Origin: Alphaproteobacteria bacterium
GTDB lineage: Bacteria > Pseudomonadota > Alphaproteobacteria > Rs-D84
Direction of reading: 5' to 3'
DNA length: 33,608 bases
Assembly: GCA_009782315.1 (NCBI GenBank)
Contig: WRJH01000005.1
Coordinates: forward strand, 1-33,608
Under the pieces are notes generated by a model that saw only the letters and a program-made list of their open reading frames with translations, was not told where the DNA came from and ran no database searches. The position numbers were made by a program, and so were the translations under genes. Below are positions 18,597 through 27,840 of this stretch, in pieces (the stretch's first letter is position 1; each line of letters begins with the position of its first letter).

Positions 18597-18642
18597 TTGG
18601 GCACTAGGCACTAGTTACCAGTGCCCAATGCCCAGTGCCTAA
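18597..18642. repeat. Heptad inverted array (GGGCACT/AGGCACT ... AGTGCCC/AATGCCC/AGTGCCT)
   Basis: Short-loop array directly after the tuf stop codon. Confidence 0.9.
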
Positions 18643-19830
18643 TTATTTCACTATTTTCGCAACAACACCCGAACCGACCGTGCGTCCGCCTTCGCGGATG
18701 GCAAAGCGGCGGCCTTCGTCCATGGCGATCGGCGCGATCAGTTTAACTGTGATGCGCACATTGTCGCCCGGCAAGACCATTTCTTTGTCTTTCGGCAATT
18801 CGATTGTTCCGGTAACGTCCGTGGTGCTGAAATAGAACTGGGGACGATAGTTGCTGAAGAACGCCGTGTGGCGGCCGCCTTCGTCTTTGGTCAGAATATA
18901 AACTTCTGCTTCAAAGTCGGTGTGCGGTTGGATGGAACCCGGTTTGCACAGAATCTGGCCGCGTTCGACGTCTTCTTTTTTCGTGCCGCGCAACAGCAAT
19001 CCGACATTGTCCCCGGCTTCGCCCTGGTCCAGCAGTTTGCGGAACATTTCGACGCCCGTGACGGTCGTTTTGGTTGTCGGGCGCAGGCCGACGATTTCAA
19101 CTTCTTCGCCGACTTTGATGATACCCGTTTCGACGCGGCCGGTAACGACGGTTCCGCGGCCGGTGATCGAAAACACGTCTTCGACCGGCATCAGGAACGG
19201 TTTTTCAACCGGGCGTTCCGGCGTCGGGATAAAGGTATCCAGCGCGTTCATCAGGTTGTCGATGGCTTCCTTGCCCAGACCGTCGGATTTGCCTTCGACG
19301 GCGGACACTGCGGAACCGCGGATAATCGGGGTGTTCGCACCGTCGAATCCGTTGGCGGACAGCAGTTCGCGCAATTCCATTTCGACCAATTCCAACAATT
19401 CTTCGTCCTGGGCCAAATCGCATTTGTTAAGGAAGACGACGATTTTGCCGATGCCGACCTGGCGGGCCAGCAGAACGTGTTCGCGCGTCTGGGGCATCGG
19501 GCCGTCGGTGGCCGCGCAAACCAGAATCGCGCCGTCCATTTGGGCCGCGCCCGTAATCATGTTTTTAACATAGTCGGCGTGTCCCGGACAGTCGACGTGC
19601 GCATAGTGGCGGTTTTCGGTTTCGTATTCGACGTGGCTGGTGTTAATCGTTATGCCGCGCGCTTTTTCTTCCGGGGCGTTGTCGATTTCGGTCACGCCTT
19701 TGTTTTTATCGCTGCCGACGCCATAATAATGCACGATGGCCGCGGTCAGTGTAGTTTTACCATGGTCGACGTGGCCGATTGTGCCAACGTTGACGTGCGG
19801 TTTGCTTCTTACGAACTTTTCTTTTGCCAT
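18643..19830 (-). CDS. tuf: Elongation factor Tu
   Basis: [32 protein letters not shown]. Confidence 0.99.
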   Translation of the reverse strand: MAKEKFVRSKPHVNVGTIGHVDHGKTTLTAAIVHYYGVGSDKNKGVTEIDNAPEEKARGITINTSHVEYETENRHYAHVDCPGHADYVKNMITGAAQMDGAILVCAATDGPMPQTREHVLLARQVGIGKIVVFLNKCDLAQDEELLELVEMELRELLSANGFDGANTPIIRGSAVSAVEGKSDGLGKEAIDNLMNALDTFIPTPERPVEKPFLMPVEDVFSITGRGTVVTGRVETGIIKVGEEVEIVGLRPTTKTTVTGVEMFRKLLDQGEAGDNVGLLLRGTKKEDVERGQILCKPGSIQPHTDFEAEVYILTKDEGGRHTAFFSNYRPQFYFSTTDVTGTIELPKDKEMVLPGDNVRITVKLIAPIAMDEGRRFAIREGGRTVGSGVVAKIVK

Positions 19831-19866
19831 TGTTTTCTCCTTTGGCTGCTTTGGTTTGTGTTTTGT

Positions 19867-21951
19867 TTATTTGTTGTGTTTTTTAATCACTTCGTCCACG
19901 ACATTCTGCGGCACGTCCGAATAATGGGAAAGTTCCATATAGGGATTCGCCCTGCCCTGGGACAAAGAGCGCAAGGTTTTGACATATCCGAACAGATTGG
20001 CCAGCGGTATATAGGCTTCGATAACCTGGTTTCCGAATTCCATCTTCATGCCGTTGATTTGGCCGCGCCTGGAATTCATGTCGCCGATGATATCGCCGGT
20101 ATATTCGTCCGGGGTTGTGACCGAAACCTTCATAATTGGTTCCATCAGTTTCGGTTTCGACTCTTGCATTGCTTCGCGGAAGCAAGCGCGGGCCGCTATT
20201 TCAAAGCAAAGAACGTTCGAATCTACTTCGTGGTATTTGCCGTCTGTCAGAGTTGCCTTGAAATCTACGGTCGGATAGCCCAGCATGGTGCCGCTGTTCT
20301 GGGCGATTCTTAATCCTTTTTCCACGCCGGGGATATATTCGCGCGGAATTGTGCCGCCGACGATTTTGTTTTCGAATTCGTATCCCGCGCCGGGTTCAAG
20401 CGGCGTGAATTCGATTTTCACCTGGGCGTATTGACCCGAACCGCCGGATTGTTTTTTATGAGTATATTCTTTGTTGACCGCGCGGCCGAACGCTTCGCGG
20501 TATGCGATGCGCGGCTCGCCCGTGCTGGCTTCGACTTTGAATTCGCGCAGCAAACGGTCCACCAGAATTTCCAAATGCAATTCGCCGACGCCCGACAGAA
20601 TTGTCTGGCCGGATTCCTGGTCGACGGACACGCGGAACGACGGGTCTTCCTTTGCCAAGGCCTGTAATCCCAGCGCCATTTTTTCAATGTCGGCTTTGGA
20701 TTTAGGTTCGATGGCGATGGACATAACCGGGTCCGGAATATGTATGCGCTGCAGAATAATCGGCTTTGCTTCGTCGCACAGGGTGTCGCCCGTGATGGTT
20801 TCTTTCAGACCCACCAAAACGACAATGTCGCCAGCGGTCGCTTCTTTGATTTCTTCGCGGTTGTTGGAATGCATCAGCAACATGCGGCCGACGCGTTCGC
20901 GTTTGTCTTTGGAAGAATTGTATATATAGGAACCGGAAGAAAGTTTTCCTGAAAATATGCGGACGAACATAATGTTTCCGACAAACGGGTCGTTCGCGAT
21001 TTTGAACGCCAAGGCAGAGAAAGGTTCCGTTTCGTCCGGCTTTCTATCTTCTTCGGTTTCGCCGTCCATTTTGACGCCGGTGATTGTTCCGATGTCCAAT
21101 GGAGACGGCAGATAATCGACAACCGCGTCCAACAACGGCTGAATCCCCTTGTTCTTGAACGAAGAGCCGTTCAGGATGGGGTTGAAATTCTGTCCGATTG
21201 TTCCCTTGCGGATAAGTCTTTTGATTGTCGCGACGTCCGGTTTGGCGCCTTCCATATAGGCTTCCATAACCGCGTCGTCCAGCGTCACGATTTCTTCGAT
21301 TAATTTTTCATGCAGTTCGTCGGCCTTGGCTTTCAAGTCGGCGGGAATTTCGCCGATGACCGGCGCCTTGTTTATATCGTTGTCGTCCCAGACAATCGCG
21401 CGCATTTCGACGACGTCGACGATGCCCTTGTAATCGTTTTCCGCACCGATGGGGAAATTGATAACCAGCGGATTCGCGCCCAAACGTTCGCGTATCATGT
21501 CGACGCAACGGAAGAAGTCGCCGCCGATACGGTCCATTTTATTGATAAAGCAGATGCGCGGAACATTGTAACGGTTCGCCTGGCGCCATACTGTTTCGGT
21601 TTGCGGCTGAACGCCGGACACGGATTCGAATACCGCGACCGCGCCGTCCAGAACGCGCAAAGACCGTTCCACTTCGATTGTAAAGTCGACGTGCCCGGGG
21701 GTGTCGATAAGGTTGATGCGATGGTCGCGCCAAAAGCAGGTTGTCGCGGCGGACGTGATGGTGATTCCGCGTTCCTGTTCCTGGGCCATCCAGTCCATGG
21801 TGGCGGCGCCGTCGTGCACTTCGCCGATTTTATGAGTGCGTCCGGTCAGGAACAATATGCGTTCCGACGTCGTCGTCTTGCCGGCGTCGATGTGGGCCAT
21901 GATGCCGATATTGCGATAATCTTTCAAAGGTGCGGTTTGTCCAAGTGCCAT
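19867..21951 (-). CDS. fusA: Elongation factor G
   Basis: [44 protein letters not shown]. Confidence 0.99.
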   Translation of the reverse strand: MALGQTAPLKDYRNIGIMAHIDAGKTTTSERILFLTGRTHKIGEVHDGAATMDWMAQEQERGITITSAATTCFWRDHRINLIDTPGHVDFTIEVERSLRVLDGAVAVFESVSGVQPQTETVWRQANRYNVPRICFINKMDRIGGDFFRCVDMIRERLGANPLVINFPIGAENDYKGIVDVVEMRAIVWDDNDINKAPVIGEIPADLKAKADELHEKLIEEIVTLDDAVMEAYMEGAKPDVATIKRLIRKGTIGQNFNPILNGSSFKNKGIQPLLDAVVDYLPSPLDIGTITGVKMDGETEEDRKPDETEPFSALAFKIANDPFVGNIMFVRIFSGKLSSGSYIYNSSKDKRERVGRMLLMHSNNREEIKEATAGDIVVLVGLKETITGDTLCDEAKPIILQRIHIPDPVMSIAIEPKSKADIEKMALGLQALAKEDPSFRVSVDQESGQTILSGVGELHLEILVDRLLREFKVEASTGEPRIAYREAFGRAVNKEYTHKKQSGGSGQYAQVKIEFTPLEPGAGYEFENKIVGGTIPREYIPGVEKGLRIAQNSGTMLGYPTVDFKATLTDGKYHEVDSNVLCFEIAARACFREAMQESKPKLMEPIMKVSVTTPDEYTGDIIGDMNSRRGQINGMKMEFGNQVIEAYIPLANLFGYVKTLRSLSQGRANPYMELSHYSDVPQNVVDEVIKKHNK

Positions 21952-21965
21952 TTTTTATTCTCTCT

Positions 21966-22439
21966 TTACCATCTGAAGTGCGCGAACGCTTTATTCGCGT
22001 CGGCCATTTTATGAGTGTCTACTTTCTTTTTGAACGCGGAACCGGATCCGGCCAGCGCGTCGCGCAATTCGCCGAAGAGGCGCTCTTCCATGCTGCGTTC
22101 GCCGCGCTTGCGCGCGAATTGCACCAGCCAGCGCAGCGCCAAAGTCTGTTGTCTTTCTTTGCGCACTTCGACCGGAACCTGGTACGTGGCGCCGCCGACG
22201 CGGCGGCCCTTTACTTCGACGGACGGTTTCAGCGCGTCGACCGCGTCAAGGAACGCGACCAGTTCGTTGCCGTCTTTGGCGATTTTTTTCAAACGTTCCA
22301 GCGCGCCGTACACGGCGTTTTCCGCGACTTCCTTTTTGCCGTCCCACATGACGACGTTGATGATTTTGGCAACGACCAGATTGTTGTATTTTGAATCGGC
22401 CAGTATTTCGCGTTTATCTGCCTGTTTGCGTCTTGACAT
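21966..22439 (-). CDS. rpsG: 30S ribosomal protein S7 (start [11 protein letters not shown])
   Basis: [12 protein letters not shown]...[37 protein letters not shown]. Confidence 0.98.
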   Translation of the reverse strand: MSRRKQADKREILADSKYNNLVVAKIINVVMWDGKKEVAENAVYGALERLKKIAKDGNELVAFLDAVDALKPSVEVKGRRVGGATYQVPVEVRKERQQTLALRWLVQFARKRGERSMEERLFGELRDALAGSGSAFKKKVDTHKMADANKAFAHFRW

Positions 22440-22493
22440 TTTTGTTTCCTTTTTCTTCACCCCGATTTCGGGATTACTCATAACGATTTAACG

Positions 22494-22868
22494 TTATGCT
22501 TTTTTCGCTTTTGCGCCGTACAAAGAACGGCTTTGTTTTCTTGCCGTAACGCCCTGGGTGTCCAGAACGCCGCGGATGATATGGTATTTCACACCCGGCA
22601 AGTCTTTCACTTTTCCGCCGCGAATCATTACGACGCTGTGTTCTTGCAGGTTGTGGCCTTCGCCCGGAATGTATGCGGTGACTTCGCGTCCGTTCGCCAA
22701 TTTGACGCGCGCGACTTTACGTTGGGCCGAATTCGGTTTTTTCGGAGTGGTGGTATAAACGCGCGTGCAAACGCCGCGTTTCTGGGGATTTCCCTTCATG
22801 TCCGGCGATTTAGAGCGATTCGCAATTTTCTTGCGCGGTTTCCGAATCAGTTGGTTTACTGTTGGCAT
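22494..22868 (-). CDS. rpsL: 30S ribosomal protein S12
   Basis: [57 protein letters not shown]. Confidence 0.99.
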   Translation of the reverse strand: MPTVNQLIRKPRKKIANRSKSPDMKGNPQKRGVCTRVYTTTPKKPNSAQRKVARVKLANGREVTAYIPGEGHNLQEHSVVMIRGGKVKDLPGVKYHIIRGVLDTQGVTARKQSRSLYGAKAKKA

Positions 22869-23017
22869 CAGATAACTCTTTGTTCTTTCGTTGCTTTTTT
22901 GTACAACAAATCTGTTCGGTTTATTTCATCGCAAATATGGCGATGATTATAACCCGTTGTTTTTTATCGAATATATCGACACTTTCGCCTTTTACCAGCA
23001 TCGTAAAAAGCCCCGTA

Positions 23018-23046
23018 AGTATAAGGGCAAGATGATGAATTGTCAA
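23018..23046 (-). promoter_or_regulatory. Near-consensus sigma70-type promoter for the str/S10/spc/alpha superoperon
   Basis: On minus: TTGACA (23041-23046) - 17 nt - TATACT (23018-23023); about 143 nt upstream of rpsL. Confidence 0.85.
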
Positions 23047-23082
23047 GAAAAAATGCGGAAAACTATTGAAACCACTTTGGTC

Positions 23083-23255
23083 TGTCATTGCGAGGAAGGA
23101 TTAGCGTATGAGCCGCCTGTCGGCGAAAAGCTAATCCTGACGCGGCAATCCAGTAAATAGAGTGCGCCGGCATAGCCGGCGCGACAAATCAACTGGATTG
23201 CTTCGGCAGAAAAACACGACTGTTGCCAGTCGTGATTTTTCTTTCTCGCAATGAC
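23083..23255. repeat. Nested palindromic element, copy B (GTCATTGCGAGG family)
   Basis: tgtcattgcgagg...ctcgcaatgacg; gcgccggcatagccggcgc; cacgactgttgccagtcgtg. Confidence 0.9.
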
Positions 23256-23280
23256 GGGGTGGGTGCGCGCCCCTACGACA

Positions 23281-23312
23281 AAAAACCCCGTCCAAACGGA
23301 CGGGATTTTTTT
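23281..23312 (-). terminator. Intrinsic terminator after the outer-membrane protein gene
   Basis: Hairpin cccgtccgtttggacggg followed by gttttttg on minus (tttttt on both sides). Confidence 0.85.
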
Positions 23313-23327
23313 CATACAGTTTCCGTA

Positions 23328-23879
23328 TTAGAAATTGTAGACCGCACCCAGTTTGATCACGTTGTAGCCGCTGGATGTCGAGTTGGTATTGCCATCGAAA
23401 ATAGCATACGCATAGTTCCAACCACGGTTGTATTGCAGGTCGACCGCAATGTCATTGGTGATCGAATACTTCACGCCGCCGATGAACGCGCCATCCAAGT
23501 CAAAAGTGCGCATGGTCTTGTCGCTGCCCATATAATCGCCTTCGGCGTCATAATCAATGGCACCGATACCCAGACCGGCATAGACTTTCAGACCTTTCAA
23601 CGAAGATTCTGCTTTGGCCATGTCGAAATCGTACAAGACTTTCGCCTGCTGCAGGCCCAGTCTCATCCCAAAGTTGTCTTTGGTGTCGCTCAGGTCTGAT
23701 GTTCCGAAAACGTCGGCTTCCAAACGAATACCGTTTTCGAACGCATAACCGACCGCAATCGGCAGGCCCCACGCTTCGGATTTAGTGTTGTATGAACCGT
23801 AACCGGCGATATAGCCGCCCGCATTCGCGGACGCGAATACGCCCAGGCACAATACAGATGTTAACAATACTTTTTTCAT
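23328..23879 (-). CDS. Small outer-membrane beta-barrel (opacity/OmpA-barrel-like) protein
   Basis: Signal peptide MKKVLLTSVLCLGVFASANA; alternating hydrophobic strands; C-terminal VIKLGAVYNF. Confidence 0.8.
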   Translation of the reverse strand: MKKVLLTSVLCLGVFASANAGGYIAGYGSYNTKSEAWGLPIAVGYAFENGIRLEADVFGTSDLSDTKDNFGMRLGLQQAKVLYDFDMAKAESSLKGLKVYAGLGIGAIDYDAEGDYMGSDKTMRTFDLDGAFIGGVKYSITNDIAVDLQYNRGWNYAYAIFDGNTNSTSSGYNVIKLGAVYNF

Positions 23880-23978
23880 ATTGGTTTCTCCTTGTTTTCA
23901 AAACATAATTGTCTTGACCTGGGAATTTTATCCTGTGCCGTCCAACCGGCGCAAGAAATTTATTTTCATGCAACCCTA

Positions 23979-24057
23979 TTGACATTGCATGCGAATTAAT
24001 ATAGAATTGCGTTCACGAAACAATCCCCGCCAATCGGCGGGGATTTTTGTTTTTTTC
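23979..24057 (+). ncRNA. Candidate tiny RNA: promoter TTGACA-N17-TAGAAT directly followed by an intrinsic terminator
   Basis: -35 at 23979-23984, -10 at 24002-24007, hairpin tccccgccaatcggcgggga at 24024-24043, then TTTTGTTTTTTT. Confidence 0.5.
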
Positions 24058-24079
24058 AGTTATTGCAAAACACCCAACC

Positions 24080-24239
24080 CGTCATTGCGAGGAGCGTTTG
24101 TCTGACACGAAGTGTCTGCAAACGCGACGCGGCAATCCAGTAATTTGCCGCGCCAGCTTTGCTGGCGCACTCTATTTACTGGATTGCTTCGGCGCGCGCG
24201 CCGACGTTCCACGTCGGACTTGCGCTTCTCGCAATGACG
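24080..24239. repeat. Nested palindromic element, copy C (GTCATTGCGAGG family)
   Basis: cgtcattgcgaggagc...cttctcgcaatgacg; gcgccagctttgctggcgc; distal hairpin replaced by a different GC-rich palindromic segment. Confidence 0.9.
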
Positions 24240-24256
24240 CGGCGCTATGCGCCTTC

Positions 24257-24286
24257 AAAAAATCCGGCCGTTCGGCCGGATTTTTT
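24257..24286. terminator. Bidirectional intrinsic terminator after the second OMP gene
   Basis: AAAAAATCCGGCCGTTCGGCCGGATTTTTT. Confidence 0.9.
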
Positions 24287-24311
24287 GGTTCTAAAATTTG
24301 CCCCGCAAATT

Positions 24312-25160
24312 TTAGAACTGAACCCCGAACTTTGCGCCGAACTGCCAGAAATTATTGGCCATCGTGTCGTTGTTTTCGCTGTTCGCGGTCTGGAAATGAT
24401 ATCCGACATACGGCATGATTGCGGCATGCGGCACAACGTCGTATATCACGCCGAACATCAGATTGCGGTCGTACAGCATCGCTTCGTCGGAATTTTTGGC
24501 CAGGTTATAGATGTTATAATTGCCTTCCAGTTTCAATCCCAATTCGTTCATGATTTCGAATTCAAGTTCCGCTTTCATCAAAACGTTCCACATCGTGCTG
24601 CTGTCGGTTATGAAATCCGTCTGTTCGTTTGCGAACGCCATCTGCGCCAATGCTTGACCGGCCCATTGGAAACGTCCTTCGTCGCCATAGACTCGCAGAC
24701 CCGCCTGCAAGTTGTTCGTGCCGTCGGGGGCGACTGTGGAATTATTGTTCCATGCCAGGCCGTATTTACCGATGACGTCCAAAGCGACCGATTTCGCCGG
24801 GCGCATAACCTGCCAGTTGATACCGATTTCCGGGCTGGCCATCATGCCGCCGGACAGGAAATCGTTGTTGTTCATTTCGAACGACACATACAGTTCGTCC
24901 ATAACGCCGTATTTGACGGACAGTTCATTAATTATGAATCCGCCGCGTGAAAAGCTGTCCTGGGAATCGCCCGCCTGTCCCGTTTGGAAAGCGGCGCCGG
25001 TTGTCAACGCCCACATTCCCATCGTCGGACGGAACGTCGGATTGAACGTGGATTCGGTGATTTCGTTCCAGTCTTTTCCTTCATAGTATTTGAATTCGGC
25101 CGCGCTTGCTGATGCGAACACGCCCAAACACAATGCTGATGTTAATAGAATTTTTTTCAT
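24312..25160 (-). CDS. Outer-membrane beta-barrel protein (start MKKILLTSALCLG)
   Basis: Signal peptide MKKILLTSALCLGVFASASA; barrel-like alternating pattern; C-terminal FGAKFGVQF. Confidence 0.8.
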   Translation of the reverse strand: MKKILLTSALCLGVFASASAAEFKYYEGKDWNEITESTFNPTFRPTMGMWALTTGAAFQTGQAGDSQDSFSRGGFIINELSVKYGVMDELYVSFEMNNNDFLSGGMMASPEIGINWQVMRPAKSVALDVIGKYGLAWNNNSTVAPDGTNNLQAGLRVYGDEGRFQWAGQALAQMAFANEQTDFITDSSTMWNVLMKAELEFEIMNELGLKLEGNYNIYNLAKNSDEAMLYDRNLMFGVIYDVVPHAAIMPYVGYHFQTANSENNDTMANNFWQFGAKFGVQF

Positions 25161-25251
25161 GGTTGCTCCTTTTTGGTTGAACAGGGATATTTTACCATTC
25201 ATAGAAAATTACGCACCAGGAACGAATTCCGCGCGGCATAGCCGCGCGGAA

Positions 25252-25332
25252 AGGTAATAGGTATTAGGTATAAGGTAAAAGGTGTTTAGAGTTTGCCCAC
25301 CTCATACCTATTACCTTATACCTTTTACCTGT
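25252..25332. repeat. Heptad inverted array (GGTAATA/GGTATTA/GGTATAA/GGTAAAA ... TATTACC/TTATACC/TTTTACC)
   Basis: 7-bp periodic complementary arms; overlaps the mltG stop codon. A separate hairpin TTCCGCGCGGC-ata-GCCGCGCGGAA abuts it. Confidence 0.92.
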
Positions 25333-26338
25333 TATTCTTTATCTCTCGCCAGTTTTCGTGATTCACCTTATGCTCTTCATAAGTTTCGGAAAACAAATGT
25401 CCACCCGTGCCGTCCGCGACAAAGAACAAATATTTTGTTTCCACAGGGTTAAGCACGGCGGCGATCGCCGCGCGGCCGACGTTCGCAATCGGATGCGGCG
25501 GCAGGCCGTGGTTCATATAAGTATTATACGGATGCGCGCGCTTCAAATGACCGGTCAGCAAAGGTTTGCCGCGCATATCGCCCAGGCCGTCCGTCACGGC
25601 ATACACGACCGTCGGGTCGGCTTGCAGTCGCATGTTTTGATTCAGCCGGTTAATATAGACGCCCGCAACTATCGGCATTTCCCGCGCTTTCGGGGTTTCC
25701 TTTTGTACGATGGACGCAAGGGTCATGACTTCGTCCCAATTTTCCAACGGCGCGGGCAACGCGCCCCGCCCCGATTCGAATCGGTCCCGAACGTCGGACA
25801 TTCGCAGGCGCATTAATTCCACAACCGACGCGCGCGACGCGCCCTTTGCAACGCGGTATGTGTCCGGAAACAATTCGCCGTCGCGCGGACACGAATCGTT
25901 AATCCCAACGCACGCGCGGCCGGTTAAAAATTTATTCTGGTCCAGCAATTCGACGATTTGTTTGACGGTCAGTCCCTCTGGAATCAACACTGTCGTGGTC
26001 GCAATGTCGCCGTGCGCCATCATGCGCGCGACGTGGAACGCGCTGGACCCCGCCGGAATGTCGTACAGCCCGCGCTTTACGTTTCCGGAAATCAACCGGA
26101 CCGTCATTTTGAATCCGTCTTCGCTGTCTATGAACCCCCTCTCTTTCAACTGTCCAGCGACGGACGATATGGTCGCGCCGGCGCCGACGGTGAACGCGGC
26201 GTCCTGTTTGACATTCGACCGGATTCCGAAATACCAAAACCCGAACAATATGCCGAACAATGTCCATGCCATAAATATGACCAGCCAGGCGCGATGCCCA
26301 AGAATTTTCATTGTCGTTTTCGGTTTTTGTTTTTTCAT
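25325..26338 (-). CDS. mltG: Endolytic murein transglycosylase MltG/YceG family
   Basis: IPEGLTVKQIVELL, ASIVQKETPKAREMPIVAGVYINRLNQNMRLQADPTVVYAV, PYNTYMNHGLPPHPIANVGRAAIAAVLNP. Confidence 0.95.
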   Translation of the reverse strand: MKKQKPKTTMKILGHRAWLVIFMAWTLFGILFGFWYFGIRSNVKQDAAFTVGAGATISSVAGQLKERGFIDSEDGFKMTVRLISGNVKRGLYDIPAGSSAFHVARMMAHGDIATTTVLIPEGLTVKQIVELLDQNKFLTGRACVGINDSCPRDGELFPDTYRVAKGASRASVVELMRLRMSDVRDRFESGRGALPAPLENWDEVMTLASIVQKETPKAREMPIVAGVYINRLNQNMRLQADPTVVYAVTDGLGDMRGKPLLTGHLKRAHPYNTYMNHGLPPHPIANVGRAAIAAVLNPVETKYLFFVADGTGGHLFSETYEEHKVNHENWREIKNNR

Positions 26339-26373
26339 AGTTCGTACCCGTGTTCGTGGTTCGTGTTCGTATC
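26339..26373. repeat. Single-armed heptad-like array (GTTCGTG/GTTCGTA words) before mltG
   Basis: gttcgtacccgtgttcgtggttcgtgttcgtat; complementary arm not found next to it. Confidence 0.6.
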
Positions 26374-26377
26374 TGCC

Positions 26378-26503
26378 AATTGCTCCCCCATCGGGGGGAG
26401 CCGAAAGACGCAAAGCGTCTTTCGGTGGGGGGCAAAAATAAACATATCTATCCCCCCACCGACGGCTTTGCCGTCGACTCCCCCCAAAGGGGGAGTAATT
26501 AAC
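26378..26503. repeat. CTCCCCC/GGGGGAG palindromic element, copy 1 (fabF-mltG gap)
   Basis: gctcccccatcggggggagc...gactccccccaaagggggagtaattaac with internal hairpins gaaagacgcaaagcgtctttc and gacggctttgccgtc. Confidence 0.85.
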
Positions 26504-26518
26504 CGTCACAGAGACGAA

Positions 26519-27748
26519 TTATACTTTCTTCATAACAAGCGTTGCGTTCGTGCCGCCGAATCCGAACGAATTGGACAGCGCGACATCGACATTGCGCTCT
26601 TTCGCGACGTTCGGAACCAAATCGCATCCGGCGGCCGCGTCTTCCGGGTCGTTCAGATTGATTGTCGGCGGAACTTTTCCGTCGCGGATGGAAAGCGCGC
26701 AAAATATTGCCTCTATCGCGCCTGCGCCGCCCAGCAAGTGCCCGGTCATGGATTTCGTGCTGGACATCGACCAACCCGAATTGCCGAACATATTCTTGAC
26801 CGCTTCCAATTCGCTGACATCGCCAAGCGGCGTCGACGTTCCGTGCGCGTTTATATAATCGACCGCGGCGGGTTCCAGGCCCGCATCTTTTAGCGCCATT
26901 TTCATAGAGCGCACGCCGCCTTCGCCGCCCGGCGCCGGGGCCGTCATATGATGCGCGTCGGCCGTCATTCCGTATCCGGCCAGTTCGGCGTAAATTTTCG
27001 CGCCGCGTTTTTTCGCGTGTTCGTATTCTTCCAAGACCAGGACGCCCGCGCCTTCGCCCATAACGAATCCGTCGCGGCCCTTGTCCCACGGGCGCATGGC
27101 GCCCGCCGGGTCGTCGTTGCGCGTCGACATCGCGCGCATCGCGGCGAACCCCGTCATGCCCAGGCGGTGAACGCCCGCCTCTGCGCCCCCTGCAACCATA
27201 ATGTCTGCGTCGCCGTATTGAATCATCCGCATCGCTTCGCCAATCGAATGGGCGCCGGTCGCGCACGCGGTGGCCAGCGCAATGTTCGGCCCCTTGAACC
27301 CGTATTTTATGGAAACGTATCCGGACGCCATATTTATTATGACCTTTGGCGCAAAGAACGGACTGATACTGCGCGGTCCTTTGGCGACCAGTTCTTTGGA
27401 CGATTCGTCTATGGATCCGGCGCCGCCGATTCCCGAACCGATGGAAACGCCGGCGCGTTCCTTGTCTATGGATTCCAAATCAAGTCCGGAATCCTTTACC
27501 GCTTCGTCCGCCGCGACCATCGCGTGCACGATGAACCGGTCCATGCGTCTTTGCTCTTTCGGGTCGACGACTTCGTCCGCGCTGTAATTGGCAACGCCCG
27601 CGATTTGACAAGACAGGTCGTCCCATTCCGGGCCGGAAAGTTTTACAATTCCGGATTGGCCCGCCAACAGCGATTTCCAAACGTTGTCTATGCCGACGCC
27701 ATTCGGCGCGACTATACCCATGCCGGTTATTACAACCCTGCGTTTCAT
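26519..27748 (-). CDS. fabF: 3-oxoacyl-[ACP] synthase II
   Basis: MKRRVVITGMGIVAPNGVG...ALATACATGAHSIGEA...NAHGTSTPLGD...SMTGHLLGGAGAIEA. Confidence 0.98.
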   Translation of the reverse strand: MKRRVVITGMGIVAPNGVGIDNVWKSLLAGQSGIVKLSGPEWDDLSCQIAGVANYSADEVVDPKEQRRMDRFIVHAMVAADEAVKDSGLDLESIDKERAGVSIGSGIGGAGSIDESSKELVAKGPRSISPFFAPKVIINMASGYVSIKYGFKGPNIALATACATGAHSIGEAMRMIQYGDADIMVAGGAEAGVHRLGMTGFAAMRAMSTRNDDPAGAMRPWDKGRDGFVMGEGAGVLVLEEYEHAKKRGAKIYAELAGYGMTADAHHMTAPAPGGEGGVRSMKMALKDAGLEPAAVDYINAHGTSTPLGDVSELEAVKNMFGNSGWSMSSTKSMTGHLLGGAGAIEAIFCALSIRDGKVPPTINLNDPEDAAAGCDLVPNVAKERNVDVALSNSFGFGGTNATLVMKKV

Positions 27749-27784
27749 AAAAAACTCCTTGTTTCATCCATTCATACACAAAAC

Positions 27785-27813
27785 CAGCCACAAATGCAAT
27801 GCACATTTGTGGC
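27785..27813. promoter_or_regulatory. Perfect 11-bp hairpin between acpP and fabF
   Basis: AGCCACAAATG-caatgca-CATTTGTGGCT; not followed by a strong U tract. Confidence 0.7.
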
Positions 27814-27840
27814 TGAAATTTATAAATCGACTTTTTTCGA

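Noticed and set aside
5631-18642. Heptad arrays as CRISPR arrays
   Set aside because: Units are 7 bp with no spacers; no cas genes; arms are inverted rather than direct across the locus.
18868-20313. 481-aa plus-strand ORF opposite tuf/fusA
   Set aside because: Antisense to two unambiguous core genes; frame-shadow ORF caused by GC-rich codon bias; no domain signature.
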